A program made the translations under genes and the position numbers. The notes below the pieces were generated by a model that ran no database searches, was not told where the DNA came from, and saw only the letters and a program-made list of their open reading frames with translations. Shown piece after piece: positions 61,056 to 64,000 of a DNA stretch of 64,000 bases; the stretch's first letter is position 1, and every line of letters starts with the position of its first letter. This DNA is from Nautilus pompilius (taxonomy: Eukaryota; Mollusca; Cephalopoda; Nautilida; Nautilidae): positions 124,001 to 188,000 of the forward strand of contig JACATO010000933.1 in assembly GCA_018389105.1 (NCBI GenBank), written 5' to 3'.

Positions 61056-61309
61056 CTGCTTGGTGAAGCAGATGGGCATGAGCTATAGTTAACATCTGAC
61101 CAAAGATCACTGAGACCACATTGGATTTTATTTAACTTGGCAGCATTACCACTAACATAAAAGATCGAGAGAGAGAGAGATATCAAAAGGAAATGAACAA
61201 TGTCTGGAAAAAAGTCTCTGAATGTTCCATCGCCTGCTGTTGCTAAAAATGCTGATCCCAAAAGACCATGGATTTCAACGTAGCTGATTTTAGCATCAGA
61301 GAGAGAAAC
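61056..61309 (-). CDS. Candidate coding exon of an unidentified minus-strand gene
   Basis: An open frame ends at an excellent donor (AAGCAG, then GTGAGT) and may begin at a TTTTTGTTTGAG acceptor near 61310. It reads LVSLSDAKISYVEIHGLLGS, FLATAGDGTFRDFFPDIV and, at the donor end, AKLNKIQCGLSDLWSDVNY. A shorter version (61056-61151) starting at the TATGTTAG acceptor is also possible. I do not recognise the family. It is antisense to, and just left of, the plus-strand ORF at 61738. Confidence 0.35.
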
Positions 61310-61737
61310 AAGATCTCAAACAAAAAGCTATAACAGATAAAGAATAAATCAGGTCTCTTTCCCAGAGATCAGTTTCAAACCATCTTTGTTTCTTTGGCAT
61401 ATCCAAATCTAAGATAACACCAAGCTGCTGAAGGAACAATTTAAAAAGAACCCCTTTCCAGAAGCAGAAATGGTAAGTCAAAACCAAAATAGATTAACTT
61501 TGTAGCAAGAAATTTCAAAGCAAGAGACAGGGAATAAATTAATTTCAGAATTTGAGAACAACCAATGAATTTTTCCTTCATATTAAAAATGAGACACGTG
61601 GTCTTTATAAAAACTCAACAAAAATTACTGATTCTCTTTTTTTTTAATAAAAACAATTTTTAAATATTTCTTTGTAATGTGAACAAAATCTAACTAAATA
61701 GTCCTTTTGTTTGTTTGTTTTAGAAGTTATCAAAGTT

Positions 61738-62382
61738 ATGGAGTTTGCTGTGGGAATTACAGTTATCATCATTGCATGTAAGTCATGTATTGATAAATTC
61801 CGTTGTGACTACCACCTAAAATCCATAAAACAGAAAGTTTACAAACGAATACAACACTACGCAAAACTCTCCTTGGAAATTCAGCAAGTATTTCCCATAG
61901 CTGCAGTTCTTCTGCACATACAAACTGCCGTAAATAGAGGACAAGTTCACAAACTATCTTTGAAGCCACAGATAAAAAACATTTTGGAAAGTTGCAGTCC
62001 AAAGCCTAATGAACCAAATTTATCAATGTCTATTGCTAAAGCAATGAAAGAAATATTGCTGGCTTATCCAGCAGCACGACTTGTATTAGAGGTGCAAAAC
62101 ATCGCTTATCAAATCAAAAGAAACTTCTATTTAGCATCACAAATGCCAAGGCCAAGGACAGCAGAAGCCACTTTTATTATAGAAACACAACATGCAGCAA
62201 ATTCCATTTTGGAACTAGAGCAGAGTGCACTATTAATCATAAATGTGCAACCAGTTATAATACACACAGTTGGATTCTTCATCTGTAAACCTCTTCTTCC
62301 ACCATTTCTGTTACCAGCAATTGTCTTGTTTACAACACTCATCTACATATTCTACTGTTATATCCTAAAAACCATTACATAA
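61738..62382 (+). CDS. Unidentified protein of 214 residues with hydrophobic ends
   Basis: A single open frame of 214 codons in DNA of about one-third G+C, far longer than expected by chance. A strong acceptor (T-rich tract, then TTTTAG at 61719-61724) lies just before the ATG at 61738, so this looks like the coding exon of a gene with an upstream non-coding exon. The first residues form a hydrophobic segment (MEFAVGITVIIIACKS). Residues about 185-214 form a second (FLLPAIVLFTTLIYIFYCY). The middle is basic and helix-prone (KQKVYKRIQHYAKLSLEIQQ). This could be a small membrane protein with both ends in the membrane. I recognise no family; an orphan or lineage-restricted gene is possible. AATAAA follows at 62530. 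Confidence 0.55.
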   Translation: MEFAVGITVIIIACKSCIDKFRCDYHLKSIKQKVYKRIQHYAKLSLEIQQVFPIAAVLLHIQTAVNRGQVHKLSLKPQIKNILESCSPKPNEPNLSMSIAKAMKEILLAYPAARLVLEVQNIAYQIKRNFYLASQMPRPRTAEATFIIETQHAANSILELEQSALLIINVQPVIIHTVGFFICKPLLPPFLLPAIVLFTTLIYIFYCYILKTIT

Positions 62383-64000
62383 TAATAAAAAATGACAGAT
62401 TTGTTTCTGTTAATACATAAATATTAAACAGTATTTTTATGAAATTAAGTATTTTTCCATAATAACCAATCTGTAGAAACATTAGGTTCTCTTGGTACAA
62501 ATAGTAACATCTTTATGCAATAATTTCAAATAAAATGTTCAACAATATCCATCATCCAGTTATCTGACTGCAAAATCAAATTAATGGTTCTTTATCTATA
62601 CTTTGCAATGCTTACAAAAATCTGAAATGTTTTAACTCAAACAATGTATATCACAGTTCTAGATAATCCCAATTTATCATCAGTGATCAAATTCCATCAA
62701 TTCCCAATGAGACCTATGACTATGGACTTCGAATCAATTTGAAAAGTTTATTATACATCATTTCGTAGGAGTCATCTAACAGTTACCCAACTCCACCTTA
62801 TACTTCCTAACCACATCCACTATAAACCAGAGTCTCTGTTGGACATATAGAAAAGTGCAGAATAGAATATTAATTGGAACTAAATGACTAACCCAAAGTA
62901 ACATTAATGTTACAATGGCTCAATTTATCAATCTATTATTATGAAAAGTTAAATGTGATCTGTGCATTCAAACTGTAATAATAATTTGTACCATGTTTGT
63001 GTAAATCATTAGTGTTCTTGAATATTTTAAACATTCATTGGATTAAAAAGTATCACAAAAGCAAATTCCAAGTTTTTATTACTTTTAAAACAACCTAGCG
63101 TGCATTTCAATAAATGCTCAGAAAATTAGTAGAATAAATATTGCAATTTGTCTTATACGAAAATTAATCCCCTTATATCCAGTGAGGTATAACATTTTAA
63201 AACAACAAAATAAAAACTCATTAATTTAAAACACTGGTATCTAATTTCAAAACATATTATAGTCGTCAGGGTTTGTTTACTTTTTAAATTGAACCGTCTT
63301 AAGATATCTTAGCTAAACACTTTAAAATAAAACATGAAACTGGTATTTCAAATAATCAAAAAAGAAAATTAAACAGACTTTAATAATAAGATTTTGAAAT
63401 AGCAAAATAATGGTGACATTGTTTCATTTCAGTACACAAGTTATCTCAAAGCTTTAAAAGACCATTTGTATACAAACACACACACGAGTGATTACTAATA
63501 AAGACATACAAATTGTGAGATCAAATTATGGTCCAAAACATGTTTGATTAACAATAATTTAGGAATACATTACACACACAAAAAGATACTACTTACAGAA
63601 TTTAAAAAAAACAGTTAGCCTAACATTTAAGTTGCTTCCAAAGTGTAAATGACCAGCAGGGATAGAAAATAGTTACAAGCTTAAACTAAAATAAAACACA
63701 TTACCTATAAATTATTCATAAATATACAAATTTAAATAATTTGTGCCAAACATTAACTGTTATGCTGAAGTCCCTAAATAACAATTCATCTTGACTATCA
63801 AATCTTCTTTACTGTTTTCAAAATCTGATGCTTATTTAGCTCACATCACTGTCTCTGCCATATTTCCACCTTTTTACTTCTTTAGTCTTCTTGATCTCAG
63901 TTATTAAAAAAAGCCCCAAAACTTTTTTAAAAAAGTACATCTCTTCCAAAAACAATTGGAATTTTTTTCTTTTTAAAGAATAACACTTCTCATCAACAAA
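62383..64000 (+). other. 3' flank of the unidentified gene, no further gene seen
   Basis: AT-rich sequence. AATAAA near 62530 is a fair polyadenylation signal for the ORF to the left. No exon or repeat family was recognised up to the window end, apart from short CA runs near 63480. Confidence 0.55.

Noticed and set aside
61711..61737. Extension of the orphan ORF upstream of the ATG at 61738
   Set aside because: The extra codons start at TTG and run through the T-rich tract and AG of a splice acceptor, so they are intronic.

Overview
The window is nuclear DNA from a metazoan, most likely an invertebrate. It has short GT-AG exons in long AT-rich introns, many microsatellites and minisatellites, and many decayed Tc1/mariner-type transposons. 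The LINE tail relic and the repeat style would fit a mollusc or another lophotrochozoan, but that is inference; the sequence does not name the species.

Layout. (1) 1-17,075, minus strand: the 5' part of PMS2, the MutL-family mismatch-repair ATPase. Twelve exons were placed by splice sites, reading frame and family motifs, covering about the first 396 residues. The rest of the gene runs off the left edge. Its introns hold a decayed Tc1-like transposase, a 238-bp terminal-inverted-repeat (TIR) element beside exon 2, a 59-bp satellite with telomere-like motifs, and a second TIR element inserted in that satellite. (2) About 18.0-18.4 kb, minus: the probable last exon of an unidentified gene. (3) About 18.4-52.5 kb: a gene-poor block, visibly richer in G+C and CpG than the two ends. 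It contains one clear gene, an intronless protein-kinase-fold gene at 29.4-30.2 kb (minus) with an unusual catalytic loop. Around it lie minisatellites of 25, 43, 61 and 85 bp, long GT-only and GA-only tracts, three Tc1/IS630-type transposase relics and a LINE relic. (4) 52.5-64 kb: AT-rich again. It has a candidate coding exon at 55.4-55.6 kb (minus) with a possible one-base frameshift, a dead Tigger/pogo element at 56.4-58.2 kb (minus), a candidate exon near 61.1 kb (minus), and a good single-exon ORF at 61.7-62.4 kb (plus) for a protein with hydrophobic segments at both ends, which I cannot assign to a family.

There is no operon logic: these are independent eukaryotic genes and gene parts separated by repeat-rich DNA. 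No tRNA, rRNA or CRISPR array was recognised. All exon calls come from reading the sequence, without alignment or transcript data.
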